Below, piece by piece: positions 21,671-34,761 of a DNA stretch of 64,000 bases. Source of the DNA: Ecdyonurus torrentis (Eukaryota; Arthropoda; Insecta; Ephemeroptera; Heptageniidae); the NCBI GenBank assembly GCA_949318235.1, contig OX439131.1:26764903-26828902 (forward strand). The letters are read 5' to 3'. The notes under the pieces are model-generated. The model was not told the origin of the DNA, did not search any database, and was given only the letters and a program-made list of their open reading frames with translations. The translations under genes were made by a program, and so were the position numbers. Every line of letters starts with the position of its first letter. Within the stretch, counting starts at the first letter, position 1.

Positions 21671-23262
21671 CAATGAGTATCGAGCCAAAAGCTTTTGCTT
21701 CTCTGATTTTGTTCCGCGCTAAAAAACACTCTTACAGCTTGTTTTCCTTGAACGCATGGTAATGAAATTGATCGAGTTTGGCCTAGCGTGTATGAAAGGA
21801 CATTTTTTTTTTTTTTTTTTTTCTCTCCACATGTCAGATTAATAAGAATAAATTATTTTTCTATATTTTTAAGAAGGTTAAAAAAAACTTAAAGGTTATA
21901 GAGTTTTAATTGCTGATTTATTTCCCGACACTCAAATTGTGCATATACAGTACACGGACATCTTTGTGTACTATTGATTTTGATATATAGTAAAATAATT
22001 AAAATTATATGTTAGTAGCTTAGAAACTTTTAAATTGTACTATAATCAAATATATTATACGCACGGCATACATAAAAAAAAATGTATTTAAATTTTTATA
22101 TTTCTATTTGATAATCCAAAAAGCAATTAATCGGCATTATTTTATAATATTTTGCATACAAAACAAATTATATTAAATTATTATAATATATTTTCATTTA
22201 TTATTTAATATTATAATAACTATAGATAGTCGACGTCTCCGTATTATATTTTGTTAAATTTAATAGAAGTGAGAGTCACTGCGGTTATTAAATAGCTTTC
22301 CCGGAATCGATATGATTCAATTTCCTTCGATATAATAAAATAATAACAAAAAGAAAAAAAAAAAAGAATTTATTTCAATACTTTTAAAATTATATAATAA
22401 AAGTAGCATGCCCCAAGACATACTTTCATTGTAGTAGATTGAATTGCCTATTGTATTATAAAGTTGTTACACAATTTGTAAATATATCTAAAATAGCCAA
22501 ACTTAATGAAAACTAGCGCAATCCATTTTTAGCCACCGTCATATAATTAATGAGCATAATAAATACGTAGCTGCAGAGAATTTCCAAATTTGACGAGTTT
22601 GTTATATTTATTATTTTTATATATATAAAGTCCGAAATGAGTACACTTTTCATTTGGATATCACTTTAGAATTATATAATATCATTTTATGAAATAAATA
22701 AATAATTACACTTCTTTTTTAATAATATATATAATTATTTTTCTTTTTATAATTAATAAATAATTTTTAAAAATATAAATACTGCGCCGTGTGTATTATT
22801 ATATACATAAAATTGTACCTAATAAATTGACTGATATATTATACTATTGCACTTACCTTATTATTATATATTATTATTACCCTTCGTTGAATTACTGATG
22901 AAAATGCTTGCTTGTACTTCCAGCAACAGCGTACAGCATAGTGTAAAGAGAAATTACAAACAATAATCACAATCACTCACTGTCAAAAATTGAAATGCGC
23001 GTTTCCAGCGAGCAATAAGGGTCAGAATTGCTGTGTTTAGTGCAATGTCATTGATATTTAATTATCATTTCACTTCATGTATGCTGATCTGATATACTCA
23101 TCAATTACGCTATCTCTCTAAATGAAATGAAATTCAATGCATATCACGCATTTTTTCCCCTAGTATATTCAGAAATCTACCAGTGACTCCGTGACGCACC
23201 GTGAACTTGTTTCAAAAGTTTTAAGTTTTACCGCCTTCAGTTAAAAAAGTTTTGTTGATTTC
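21671..23262. other. Divergent intergenic region between the secreted-peptide gene and MAU2
   Basis: AT-rich, with short poly-A/T and (TA)n stretches. No exon is recognised. It should hold the two divergent promoters; the MAU2-proximal 120 bp is slightly GC-richer. Confidence 0.5.
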
Positions 23263-23270
23263 TGACGTCA
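23263..23270. promoter_or_regulatory. CRE/ATF site (TGACGTCA) before MAU2
   Basis: A perfect palindromic cAMP-response element 32 bp upstream of the MAU2 start codon. The 5' UTR must be short or the site lies within it. Only the sequence match supports it. Confidence 0.45.
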
Positions 23271-23301
23271 CAAAACATATGAATTGCGGAGAAATGTCAA
23301 A

Positions 23302-26300
23302 ATGGCGTCAACCGTAGACGCTTGGTATCTTTCTCTGTTGGGTTTAGCTGAGAATTTTAGAACTTCAAGTCCACCGAACATCAAATTGTGCATTCAGTGC
23401 CTTCAAGCTGTGTTTAACTTTAAGCCACCACCAAGAGTGGAGGCGAGGACTCATTTACAGCTTGGAAATATTCTTTTGACCCATACCAAGAACATTGACT
23501 TAGCTCGAAATCATTTAGAGCAAGCGGTTAGTTTATTTCAAGTGTAAACTCTTTTTTGCTATATTTTGGAGCTTTTTATAACTTCCTCCTGTTATAGGGA
23601 CTATTTTGGAGGGTTATAGTACCACTTATATGCCCCTGTTTACTTGTGGCGGTCAAGTTGTTCAGACGGGCCCAACCCCCTTTCTTGATTTTCTCAAAAC
23701 ATTCCATAACCAGCATATTGAGGACTTATTTGTGAATGAAAATCTTCTATTATAAAACTTTGTATTATTTTTTTAAAAATACATAAATAATTTTACTTTC
23801 TAGTAATAGATAATGCACCTAGTTTTCAGTATTTTACCTATTGTGAAGTGCATTAAAAACATGATAGCTTTTGTTGTTGTAAAAGTACAATGCAAAACTT
23901 TGTAGAAGTTGTTTTTATAATGATGCATATCCTGCATAATATGCATACATATATTTATGCCTGCTAATAAAGGTTGAAGTGAAATGTTACTGCACCAGAT
24001 ATATACAATATCTAAATATGATTGATTTATAATAATAGATGCAAATTGTATGGAATATAAATACCAAATTTATATAGAAAAATGTTGTTGTCTTATAATA
24101 TAGATAACTGTACATACCTAACACATGTTTTTGTTTACAGTGGTTGCTGTCGCAGATGATAAATGCATTTGACGATGTAAAATTTGAGGCAGCAAGTGTT
24201 CTTGCAGAACTTTATGAGCAACAAAGTCAATCCAGTCTCTCAAAACCAATACTTAGGAAAGCCATCGAATTATCTCAACATAGTGTTTATTGGCATTGTA
24301 GACTTATTTTCCAGTTAGCTGTGAGTAAAAATATAATTATTTATGCTTTATTCTTCAACATTACACAAAATAATGTTAAAACTTTGTGAGTCATTTGTGC
24401 TCATTATTGGAGTAAAGACTGTTAAATATGATAGTATTTGCTCACCCTTGCATGGGGTCATAATTTCATTTGGGGGGTCTGTTAATGTGAGCCATCTGAT
24501 AATGTTGTTTCAAAACTTTGTGATAGATCAGCACGTCCTTAAGTGCTAATAGAAGTTTGTTTGATGCTGATAAGACTCACCAAGTGTTAACAATGAGCCC
24601 CTAACAAGAATGTATCCCTCACATTTAAAATACATTGAACCTTATGGCACTCATGTATCATTCACATGACACATAAATTTGACGTCTGTCAACAGATAAA
24701 CAAATGAACCCTTTCACACGGCTTTAAAAAAGCTGATGGGTGCTGATAGTCAACGTTGGTAACTTTCAGCTTTCTAACTGTCATTATCCATCAAAATGAT
24801 GGATACTGATCAATGCCTGTGGATGGTTGCATTTATTTACATAAGTGCAGTGGATCTGTTGGTATCCATCAATAGTGGTGCATATAAAAGGGTCTTTATG
24901 TTAATATTAGTGCAGTTCTGTCCATCTGTATCCATAGTTTTTAATGCATGCACTATATGCTTTCACATGTGAAAGGTGCAAATTATTTTAACAGTCAATT
25001 TCTCTCGATATTTCTGTCAATACTATTTGTTGACAGACATCAAATTTACAAGTCATTTGAATGATACTGAAATTTTTAAAAATTCTTCCACCTAGAGGGT
25101 GAGCCAATACAATACTGTGTGTAAAATCTTTAAACAAGAGAAGAAACAAAAAACTAATTTATTAAAGTTTTGGACAAAAATAGCATGTGAAATTAGTACC
25201 TTTAATGAACATACATTTAAATTCATTTAAAATATATTACAACAAATTAATTGGTTAAATTATTAAGTATGAACATTTTTAAGTCCTTACATGTCCCAAG
25301 AATGAAAGTAACAACTTGATTTATAATTTTCCAAGGTTTCAGTTTTAATTGCTGTTTTTCTTTTTTTTCTGCAGCAAATTCATGCAAGTGAACGCGACTA
25401 TGAACTTGCAAGCAGCTTACTGGGGGTTGGAGTTGATTATGCCCATATTTCCAATGCTAGTTATACAAGAGTACTCTTTTTACTTAGTAAAGGCATGGTA
25501 AGTATAAATCAAGATTTTAAAATACATATGATAATACCAATAGGTAGAAGAAAATCGTGATGGGACAGTTAGCTCAAATATTGAGATTAATTAAGAGTGT
25601 CTTAAGGTGTAGTGAGTCAACTGAGAAAGAGGGCTGTTGCTCTCAAAATGTCTTTATCAATATGTAATTTGTCATCAAGATTTTCACTTTGTTAAAGACA
25701 TCATCGTGAGAAGGTGCCTGTTGGGGTTTCCTATTATTTCCTTTAAAATATTTAAGCCAAAATAAGAATTTAAAAATTTGTTAGAAAAGCTCTATAGATT
25801 ATAAAAAAGTTGGGAGTTGAGATCTTAATGAGCTTGGCCTCGGGTATGAAAATCTGAAGCTTCACAGACCAGAGTACCAGTTCTCCTTCAGCTTTCTAGG
25901 CTGGAGGTAGGGCAAGGGCAGGGGGTGCCCAAGCGCAGATTAGAGTGTATTAGCAAAATCATCCAGAGTGTTCGCAAAATTACTTTTTAATAGCTACCTG
26001 CGCAGAAACAAGTTTCTCACCTCACTCTCCTTCTGCGCAAGAGTCCCGTTTGTCAATTTTTACGTGCGCTGGAGCTGCACATACGCTTACTGGACGTTTT
26101 GCGCATTTATTCCTAGCAACTATTAGAAATAATCAGAGAGTGTTTTGCGTTTTAACCCTTAATTGCGGGAAATCAAAAGAAAATATCGGTTTTGTAATCA
26201 AAGATAGCATTTCCTGATAAATTGATTTTCTGAAACAGGGCATCAATTTTCTTAAATCTAATCAGAAGTATGTGGAATTAATGCTCTATTATTTCCTCTA

Positions 26301-29300
26301 TGTGATGTCATTGTCCACGAGTGACGTCATGCGCAGAGCTGTGCGCTATATTGTCCATTGGTTGAGCATATCTATCTTTATTGTATCATGGGCAAGGGCT
26401 TCTCTCTTCTTGCCATGCTAATGAGTCCCAGTTGGTACGAAATAGCTGCACATGGCTATAGATAAGGTACTGAATATGACATTGTGCTATGCGCAATGTT
26501 CATGCCATCTAAAGCAAATGCAAGCCAAACGTCCCTTTTTATGAAGCTAGCTTTCTACAGAGCAACATGAGCTGATAGTACGTAGGCTTAACTAATTAAT
26601 GCTCTATGCACAAATAAATTTTTGGTTTGGGTTAGAAATTATTTTCACTACCATAGCGTCCCTGTCAGTCTAAGCTCATTACTATCTACCATTCCATAAT
26701 TGTTCTGAATCTGTATTTTTCAATCAATTTTTTTAAATTATCAATTATTGCATAATTCATTTTTCCTTACTATTTATTTAAACAAAAATGGTTTCCTATT
26801 TCTTTATATTGATCATTGCATTTTTCTTTATTTTGAATTCGAATCATCTATTTAGCAACAGACAAATCCAAATACACTGGATAGAATAAACACATAAGAA
26901 TTAGTCAATATAAATAAAACTGGGAAGAATAAACTATTGATTTGCAACTAAAAACTATATATAATAATTGTTTTTCAGCTGTTGCTTATTGACAAGAAGT
27001 TCCAAGAAGTACACACACTGTTGAACCAAGCAGGCCACCTTGTTGATACCTGGCAAGGATCACAACATCAAAAAGAGTACCTTAAAGTCTTCTTCCTTGT
27101 TCTGCAGGTAAGACCAATATTTCAGCTCTTAATAAAAAAAAAAGAAAAAGAAAGAAAGAAAGAAAGAAAGAGCCTTATATTTATATATTTTGCATTGTGA
27201 TCAAATTTAGACACTCCAAGCATGGATTTTGCTTCTCGGTGATCCATGCATATTATAAATTCAATGCCTCCGGAGGATTTTGTCTGCATCCAAAGCAAAT
27301 TCACTTGTAGAAACTAAAATACATGTTTGAGAGTATTTTTTGCTTGCCATATACAGCTCTGGCCAAAAGTTCCTGAACGATTTGCATAGGCAATCTGCAA
27401 CCATACTGAGACCATATGAGAAATTGCTGCTGCCTCTTTTGGGAACTTTTGGTCAGAGCTGTACCTACCTTAGCTAATAATAATTACGTACAATGATGTA
27501 TTACAACATGTCTAATACATTAGTATATTTTTATGGCATCAATTAACAACGACTTAAAATTTATTTACAGGTATGTCACTACTTGATGTCAGGACAAGTC
27601 AAAAGTGTAAAACCTTGTCTCAAACAACTGCAGCAGAGCATTCAAATCATCATGCAGCCCACGTGGCCTTCAGACGAAGGTATGCTCTCGTTCTAATTTG
27701 CTTCAAGCGAACAAGTGATACATTATTAAATTTTGATACCTTATAATAGTCAATCTTTTTTTCCCCCATTAAATTTATTGTTATTGGCTTTGAATAGTAA
27801 AGTAATTTTTACTTGATATAGGGTGTATGCAAATGACATCATATTTATTGCGCTTGGAGGCCATACTGGAGTAGTGAATAGCATTGCTCAGCATAGGACA
27901 AACTTCATTTAAGCCAATTTTCTTTGGGAAATAGGTTCATTTTTTGCTATTGTTATTTTTCTCACATACTTGAGATACTAATTCAACATATTTACAGTAT
28001 CAATGCTCTCAAAAATATTGCATAGTGGTTTTAAACTGGCAAAATGATTTATTTTCCTATGCCACCCATGTTATTGGGTTATCCAACATGGCGTCGACTT
28101 TAACATGAATGCATAGACCCTATACACAAATGATAATACAGTAATTGATTTTTCTTCCTTACTGCAAATAAAATTTTAATAATTTGTGTGATTATCTCCC
28201 CCCTCCTCCTTCCCTATTTAAATACTTGATTTTTATTTTCTCCACAACATCAATATTTTTTTCTACATGTAATTTTATTTCAGTGCTGACCTCAACAAGT
28301 GTGGGAGACATGTTTATCTGGATGCCCAAGGAACATCTGTATGTACTCGTATACCTGGTGACAGTAATGCACAGCATGCAAGGAGGCTACATGGACAAAG
28401 CACAGAAGTACACTGACAAAGCTCTCATGCAAATTGAGAAGCTCAAAAGTAAGAAGCAAAAAAAAAAAAAAAAAAAAAAAGGCCTATATATATTCCACCC
28501 GATAATAATATATGTATACTGATACCTTATTAACTATTTTATTTTGCAGTTGTTGACAACAAGCCCATTCTCTCAGTGTTCCAATTGATGTTACTGGAAC
28601 ACATCATCATGTGTCGGCTTGTAATGGGAAACAAGACTTTGGCACTACAGGAAATATCTCAGGCATGTGGTTTGTGTCAGCAGCAACCTCGGCTTCTGCT
28701 GGCTCACAGGCCGCAACTCCACATCTTGCTTGGCCTCTATGCTATGAGCATGAACTGCATGGAGGCTGCAGAAGCTCAGTTTAGTGCTGCTCTCAGGGTG
28801 AGTACACAAATACTGGTTTTAACTACATATACATAAATTGACACTTTTGATTAAATAGTTGTGAAAAACGAGGAAGACCAAAAAAAAAAAAAAAAAAAAA
28901 GTAATAATTTTATTTTATATTCTAAAAGAGGACAGTGTCCTGAATTGATTGATATATGAATTTCTAATTTTTGAGATCATTAAAGGCGTAGAACACCTTA
29001 AACAAAAAAGTTGTGAAATATCCTCTCAAATCTGAAAATCAACGTTGATTTGGCCCGAGTCATTGATTTCTAATTTATTTTCCATTCACAAAATGCCACT
29101 GGCGGTCACTGACGTCACAGCTCGCCTGGTTTACGCGTCAGGTTTGTGAGGATATTACACAACTTTTTTGTTCAAGGTGTTCTACGCCTTCAAGTATTTT
29201 TAATTCACTTTTGAACATCAAAAAATGACATCACAGTCAGTAACTTGTACATGTGGGCATGGGAAGAAGTTACTGACTGTGTCTTTATTTTGTAACTTCC

Positions 29301-29872
29301 GAAATTAATTAAAAATACTTAATGAACTCAAAAATTAGAAATTCGCAAATCTATCAATTCAGAATGATGTCCTCATTTAGAGAATGCATTACAGTTATCC
29401 CCTAAATGTTATTAGTCTCTCTACTTGTGAATACAATTGTGTACTGTGAACCCACTCAATAGTCAAAACTAATGTGTAGGGACCGGATTTTCAGTTTTGA
29501 AAATGTGCATTTTCAGTACTGAATTCAGTCCAGTTTTTTTTGCATAATCAGTTGGCAAAAACAGCAAAATCAGTTCACTTTCAGTTCAATTGTACAAAAA
29601 CAGTGAAATTCAGTTCTGATAATTTTTAACTTAGAAACAAAAATTTATCAATAAAAAATGATATATATTTTTTTTTATGAAAAAAATTAATAATAATAAA
29701 AATATATTTGGTTAAATTATTATCTGATACACTTATAAACTAGCCAGTATGAAGGAGAGCTGTTTTTGTATTTTTGAACTTCTTTTTAACATTTTTTCAT
29801 TTTTTATTCGTGCTCAGTTGAATTCAGATAGTTTTGAGATATGCATAAAAAATAATTATTTCAAAGTATAAA

Positions 29873-29913
<41 letters not shown>

Positions 29914-31409
29914 CATGTTATTTTAAGTTTTGTACGGTAAAAGCTTATTTTCAGTTTCCAAAACTGAGAAAAACTGGTAAAAACTGACAAAAACTTAAAA
30001 TAACTGACTCAGTTTACAAATTTCAATATCAGTTTTTTTCAGTCCAAACTCTTTTGCATTTTTGGCAATAAAACTTCACGATTCGTGGACATCTGAACTC
30101 AGATGTGACCTAACATGCATATTTCAAAAACTGAACAAACTGGAGATCCGGTCCCTACTAATGTGTATATAGCAAATATTCATTTTCTTGTTCTTCTTTA
30201 TTTTAAAGACATCACAAGAAAGAGAACTGTGGACATTTGCAAATTTGAATCTCGCCATTGTGTACCTGCGTGCTAAGAGAGAACAGGAGTTCACTGCTCT
30301 CCTTGAAAGAATTAACCCTGAAACACTGCCCTCCCACTCTCACAGCCTGCGAGCAGCTGCATTTTATGTTCAGGGACTGCAGTCTTTCTTCCAAGCACGT
30401 TACAACGAAGCAAAGTAAGCAATGAGCAAATGAGCATGTAACTTACTATTAGAACATTCTATTAGTTCTATTATATTAGCTCATTCTTTCCTAAAACATC
30501 ACTTTATTATTATTATTTTAAATACGTTTAAGGAAAAAAACATAGCGGTTAAAGTCAATAATAATAAAGAACAGGATAGAGTTACCAGCAAGGGCCTTAC
30601 CACAGTAGAAGTTCTATGAAGAGATCGAAGTCTCACGTGGCACAGTTTTATACTATAAAATAACGTTCATTTCACATCTGAGAGCTTTCGTAATGTATTA
30701 AAGACATTATCAATCAAAGGAGAAAATTATTTGAGTACATCACTGAGCAGTGTCTAGTGTTGTACTGTCGTGTTATGTTTTTGCTGGTGGTAAGGCCCTT
30801 GCTGGCAACTCTATCCTTTTGGTTATTATTATTTTAAATAATGTAAGCATAAACTTGTGTAGCTATTAGCAGATTGAATAATTAGAGATAATATTATGTA
30901 AACGCAATAATGCACTAAATACAATAACAATAAAATTTGATGTTTAGGCGGTATTTGAGAGAAACTCTGAAGATGGCAAATGCTGAGGATCTGAATCGTC
31001 TTACCTCCTGTTCACTTGTTCTGCTGGGCCATATCTTCCTCTCCTTGGGCAATAGTCGTGAAAGTATGAACATGGTGACACCAGCAATGCAGCTGGCAAG
31101 CAAAATACCCGACGTCCATGTCCAACTTTGGGCTTCAGCAATTCTTAAAGGTAAGTGGATTCATTGTCTCTGTGTAAATTATGATAGCTTACCAACATCA
31201 ATGTCATAATTTCAGATCTGTATCGTATGTGTGGTGACAATGCCAGAGAGTGTGAAGCGTACCAGATGCACTGCAATTTCTCCCAGATGTTGCTCAAAGA
31301 TCACTTCCAGTCATCACAAATGCCTGAGCATAATCTGATCCATTGGACAGATGGTAATTTCCCTGTTCCAGTTGGTAATCCCCCCAGTACATCAGGTGCA
31401 TTACTCTGA
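23302..31409 (+). CDS. MAU2: MAU2/SCC4 cohesin loading complex subunit (10 exons)
   Basis: Exons: 23302-23526, 24141-24320, 25375-25497, 26979-27107, 27571-27679, 28284-28448, 28550-28797, 30209-30414, 30948-31150, 31216-31409. Every junction is GT-AG with matching phase, giving 593 residues against about 613 in human. The protein matches MAU2 end to end: [20 protein letters not shown] near the start, then [82 protein letters not shown] and [15 protein letters not shown] near the end. It is an all-helical TPR superhelix. In the family it wraps the N-terminus of NIPBL/SCC2, and the pair loads cohesin on chromatin in the nucleus. The start is the ATG in a strong context (AAAATGGCG); an upstream in-frame TTG is not used. 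Introns 2, 4, 5, 7 and 8 hold transposons, none of which disturbs a splice site. Confidence 0.97.
24655..25067. mobile_element. Inverted-repeat element in MAU2 intron 2
   Basis: Ends GTATCATTCACATGAC... and ...AGTCATTTGAATGATAC are complementary over about 45 bp (including GACGTCTGTCAACA against TGTTGACAGACATC). The inside is non-coding. Confidence 0.7.
25498..26978 (+). other. MAU2 intron 3
   Basis: A 1.5-kb intron with a GC-richer part at about 25850-26580 that contrasts with its AT-rich flanks. It contains a TGACGTCA (near 26321). It may be a decayed transposon, but I found no terminal repeats or second copy. Confidence 0.4.
27354..27461. mobile_element. CAGCTCTGGCC MITE, copy 2
   Basis: 108 bp in MAU2 intron 4, with ends CAGCTCTGGCC and its complement GGTCAGAGCTG and TA on both sides. 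It belongs to the same family as 384-481. Confidence 0.8.
27819..28122. mobile_element. TAGGGT-TIR MITE, copy 2 (intact)
   Basis: 304 bp in MAU2 intron 5, with ends TAGGGTGTATGC and GCATAGACCCTA flanked by TA. It aligns over its length with 54716-55019 and with the outer parts of 9443-10659. Confidence 0.9.
28984..29189. mobile_element. TTAA foldback MITE, copy 2 (internally deleted)
   Basis: 206 bp in MAU2 intron 7. The left arm AGGCGTAGAACACCTTAAAC is intact with TTAA on its left; the right flank reads TCAA. Most of the right arm is missing, leaving only about 40 bp of it. It contains TGACGTCA. Confidence 0.85.
29477..30157. mobile_element. hAT-type non-autonomous element with 8-bp target duplication
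   Basis: 681 bp in MAU2 intron 7. Terminal repeats TAGGGACCGGATTTTCAG and CTGGAGATCCGGTCCCTA are flanked by a perfect 8-bp direct repeat, CTAATGTG (29469-29476, 30158-30165). That duplication length is diagnostic of hAT elements. The interior carries many CAGTTTT/AAAACTG words near both ends, as hAT subterminal repeats do. There is no transposase frame. Confidence 0.9.
30573..30818. mobile_element. Short foldback element in MAU2 intron 8
   Basis: 246 bp with terminal arms AGGATAGAGTTACCAGCAAG and CTTGCTGGCAACTCTATCCT. It shares the CCAGCAAGGGCCTTACCA end with the larger element at 11347-12044. Confidence 0.8.
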
Positions 31410-32989
31410 TGAGAGATGAGTGCACTGCTGCTCTCTAAATATCATCACTTATTTATTTCCCACATCACCCTGTGGTCATCTCGGCAGCCGAGGAGAAACC
31501 TCCTCACCTCTCCGTCGCTATAGCAACACGACTATGTGATAGAAGAACTATGTTTTAGCCGTGGAGACTATCTGTTGTACTAAATGATAATATATTTAAC
31601 AAAAAGAAAAAAAAAAAAAAAAAAAAGAAAAAAAAACTATACATGGATTATATATAAACTTTATAAATATATATATATATTACATTATAACTAAAGACTA
31701 TATGTATAAAAAAAGGAATAAAAAAAAAAGAAAAAAAAAGGAGAAAAATAAAAAATATGGAGAAAAAAGTTAAATGAATATACTCATGGTGTAAATTTGT
31801 AAATTGCGTTTGTTGATGCTCGTATACATAGCAAGTCATATATATTTTTATTATAATTGTGCAAGAATATATAAAATAGTAAATTAATTGACTTTTAACT
31901 CAAAATGTGTCACAAAATTATTAATTTCATGAAGAAAAAAAAAAAAAAGTGAATGTTTATGTATAACAATCAGTGTTTTTTAATTTATTATACATTATTA
32001 TATTAATATTTAAATTCAGGGAAGACTTTGTTAGTAACCCTGTTTTATTATAAAAAAAGCAATAAAGAAACAAATCATGTCTTTTTTATGATATCTTTTA
32101 AAACTTTGAAAACTAAAAAAAAAAATATTAATAATAATAATAAAAAAAATGTTTATGATTGGTGGTGATTTGATATAAAATTGTAATAGATTTTGTTTTT
32201 ATTGATGGAAATTACTTTAAATAAAAACAAAGTTCATATGACCAAAAAAATTAATTAAACATTGTAATTAAGTATTTATAGATTTTAATTTTTATTGTTA
32301 CCTGTTTTATCTTTACAGTATAATTTAATGAATACTAAAAGTATAATTAGTAAGTAAAAATATAATCACTACAATAGTGATTTCATTTATTATAAGACTT
32401 TTGTTTTGTTCATATTGTTTAATATTTTCGAGGACTAATGGTTTGACTTATATTATGCAATTTGACTGTTAAATTAATGTTAAATCAGGCTAGTAAAATA
32501 TTTTTCAGCGATAAAATTGCAGGAGAAATCAACTAACAATTTGGTTTTAAATAACATTTTGTTTTTGTACACTCACAAATTTCTATTTCATCATAATGAA
32601 GATTCAAATTCATAATACAACTTTTCTTAAACTTTAGACGCTATAATATGATTAATTCTATGATCAATATTGTGGTTAAGTGAAGAATGAAAACAAATAT
32701 TTTTAGCAAAATAATGAGTTACGCTTAATATTATCATTGGGTGAGAGCACAAAGCCTATAACTACAAAAGCGGCAAAGTTGAAACTCTTTATCTTTTTGT
32801 ATATTGTTTTGAACTTTGTTGCTTTTATAGATGCACGATTTGTGCTTTAACCTGACGTTATAAATAATAAGTTAAGGGTTAAGAAAAAGTGTCATGATAT
32901 TAAAAAGTTTACAAAAAAAACATAAAAATTACCCTCAAAGGTGGTAGCTAGAAAGCTTGTATTTCCAAAATTTAACAGTCGGCATCCAA

Positions 32990-33021
<32 letters not shown>

Positions 33022-33202
33022 GTAGCAAGTAATGGTACCAGCTATACTTGTACTACCTATACAGTATAACTATTAACTACCCATAATTCCAGGACCAGTG
33101 ATCATTGCATGAGAGAGAAGGAAAGAAAGATTAAAAATATATATATTTACTGTGTATATGGCACTGTAGGTTTAAAATGTAATGGACTAATAAAGGGAAT
33201 AA
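31410..33202 (+). other. MAU2 3' UTR and downstream spacer
   Basis: AT-rich with long A-runs. A candidate polyadenylation signal AATAAA lies at 32061-32066. Poly-T lies at 32991-33015. No exon is recognised. Confidence 0.5.
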
Positions 33203-33332
33203 CTGTTTTGAGGGCGACTTTAAGCGATTTCGCTTACATTTGCTTCCTTTTCGATGTACTATGCATGCGCAGTACGTCGAAATAAAAGAAGCGGATGTAT
33301 GCGAAATCGCTTAAAGTCGGCCTCAAAACAGG
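33203..33332. mobile_element. TGAGGCTGACTTTAA foldback MITE, copy 2
   Basis: 130 bp with ends CTGTTTTGAGGGCGACTTTA and TAAAGTCGGCCTCAAAACAG, followed inward by AGCGATTTCGC on both arms. The centre is ATGCATGCGCAGTACG. It matches 10837-10957. Confidence 0.85.
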
Positions 33333-33839
33333 TGTTCTTTTATAGGTTAATTTGACTGAAATTTTGTGCAGCCGCCCCCTCCCCCTCCTAAGTTTTTACA
33401 TGTCATCCTTGAAAGTAAAACGAACATATTACTTAGCTGCTATATATAACTTAGACCCTTCACGTAATGCTATTGTAATTTTCGCAACAAGTAATTAAAA
33501 ATCAAAACAATTCCAGGGATTAATGTTCGTAAATAACCTTTATTTATTTTTTTTAATGGATTGCGCAATTTTTTAGGGTCAATAAGGTAACAGTTTTACA
33601 AACAACTGTACTGTTTATTTACCACCATCGCGGTACTCTCGCGCGGCATTGCGACAGAGGATTGCGATGGTGACATATGACACCTAGATATCCATTTACT
33701 TGCTTTGAACTAAGTATAAAAGGAGCAGTTTTTCAAAAATCTTATCCTGTACGTATGCTTACCTGTTTCCGTGGTAATGAGTCAGATTTTCTTCTATTGT
33801 TTTTTTATCAAATCATTATAGTACAGTAGCTCATGTTCA

Positions 33840-33889
<50 letters not shown>

Positions 33890-34566
33890 GCACAAACACA
33901 CACTCTCACTCTAAAAGTTTTATGGTATTGAGTTGGTTTAGTTTTTAAAACATATAAAGCCCAAAGTTGACATGCGAAAGTACGAAATCTATGGAAATAA
34001 TTCATTTACAATTGTTACTTTTTCTACGTGCATTGCCAAATTTAGAATGTTTTACGATCAGTTTTTTTATTTTACAAATAAACATATTTACATATTTTAC
34101 ATATAAGTATATTCTGTATAACCACAGGAAAAATTTAAAGATTAGTTTTTTTTTTTTGTTTTTTTTTACTTTGGTATTAAACTCGTTTCTGTTGACTGGG
34201 TATGTAAAATATTTTATTAGGGGGGCCGAGTGCGGGGAAAAAAATGCTTACTGAAGTTTTTATTAATAACGAAAAACAATCTTTTAATTGACTCGAGATA
34301 GTTTTACTCTTAATTCCTTGTTATTATTATTTGCTTAACGTCCGAGGAGGTAGGACGAACTATTATTAGGCTATATATTTTTATTTTGTTGGTTTCGTTC
34401 AATAACGCGCCATACATTAAACTTATAATATATTATTTAAATATTTGATAAAGTTAAAAAAAAATTAAATAGATTAATTTTGTTTTTTTAATACAACTTA
34501 AAATTGATTATTTAAAAAAAAAAACTTCGATCGTTTGTCAAATAAAATAGGTGAAAGTTATATAAT

Positions 34567-34611
<45 letters not shown>

Positions 34612-34761
34612 CCTGAAATTGTGCGGCTCTTGTAACTTTTAAATCAGCTCCATTTTGCCAATAATAGTATAACAATTTTTGCATGAAAAAGAGCCTCTTA
34701 TAACGATGCTTAGTCACTATGGTTTTTGATCTTCCTCGCCTTTGTAAAACCATTGAATTTA
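33333..34761. other. Spacer upstream of the SDR pseudogene
   Basis: AT-rich. It contains a (TC)n microsatellite at 33844-33886, a TATAAAAG box near 33716 that could be a relic promoter of the duplicated gene, and a 50-bp poly-T at about 34561-34610. Confidence 0.45.

Noticed and set aside
23284..23301. MAU2 start at an upstream in-frame TTG
   Set aside because: The ATG at 23302 has a strong context (AAAATGGCG) and begins the conserved MAU2 N-terminus; a TTG start is unlikely in an animal gene.
33844..33886. Possible regulatory GAGA-factor cluster
   Set aside because: It is a plain (TC)n microsatellite with no gene start nearby.
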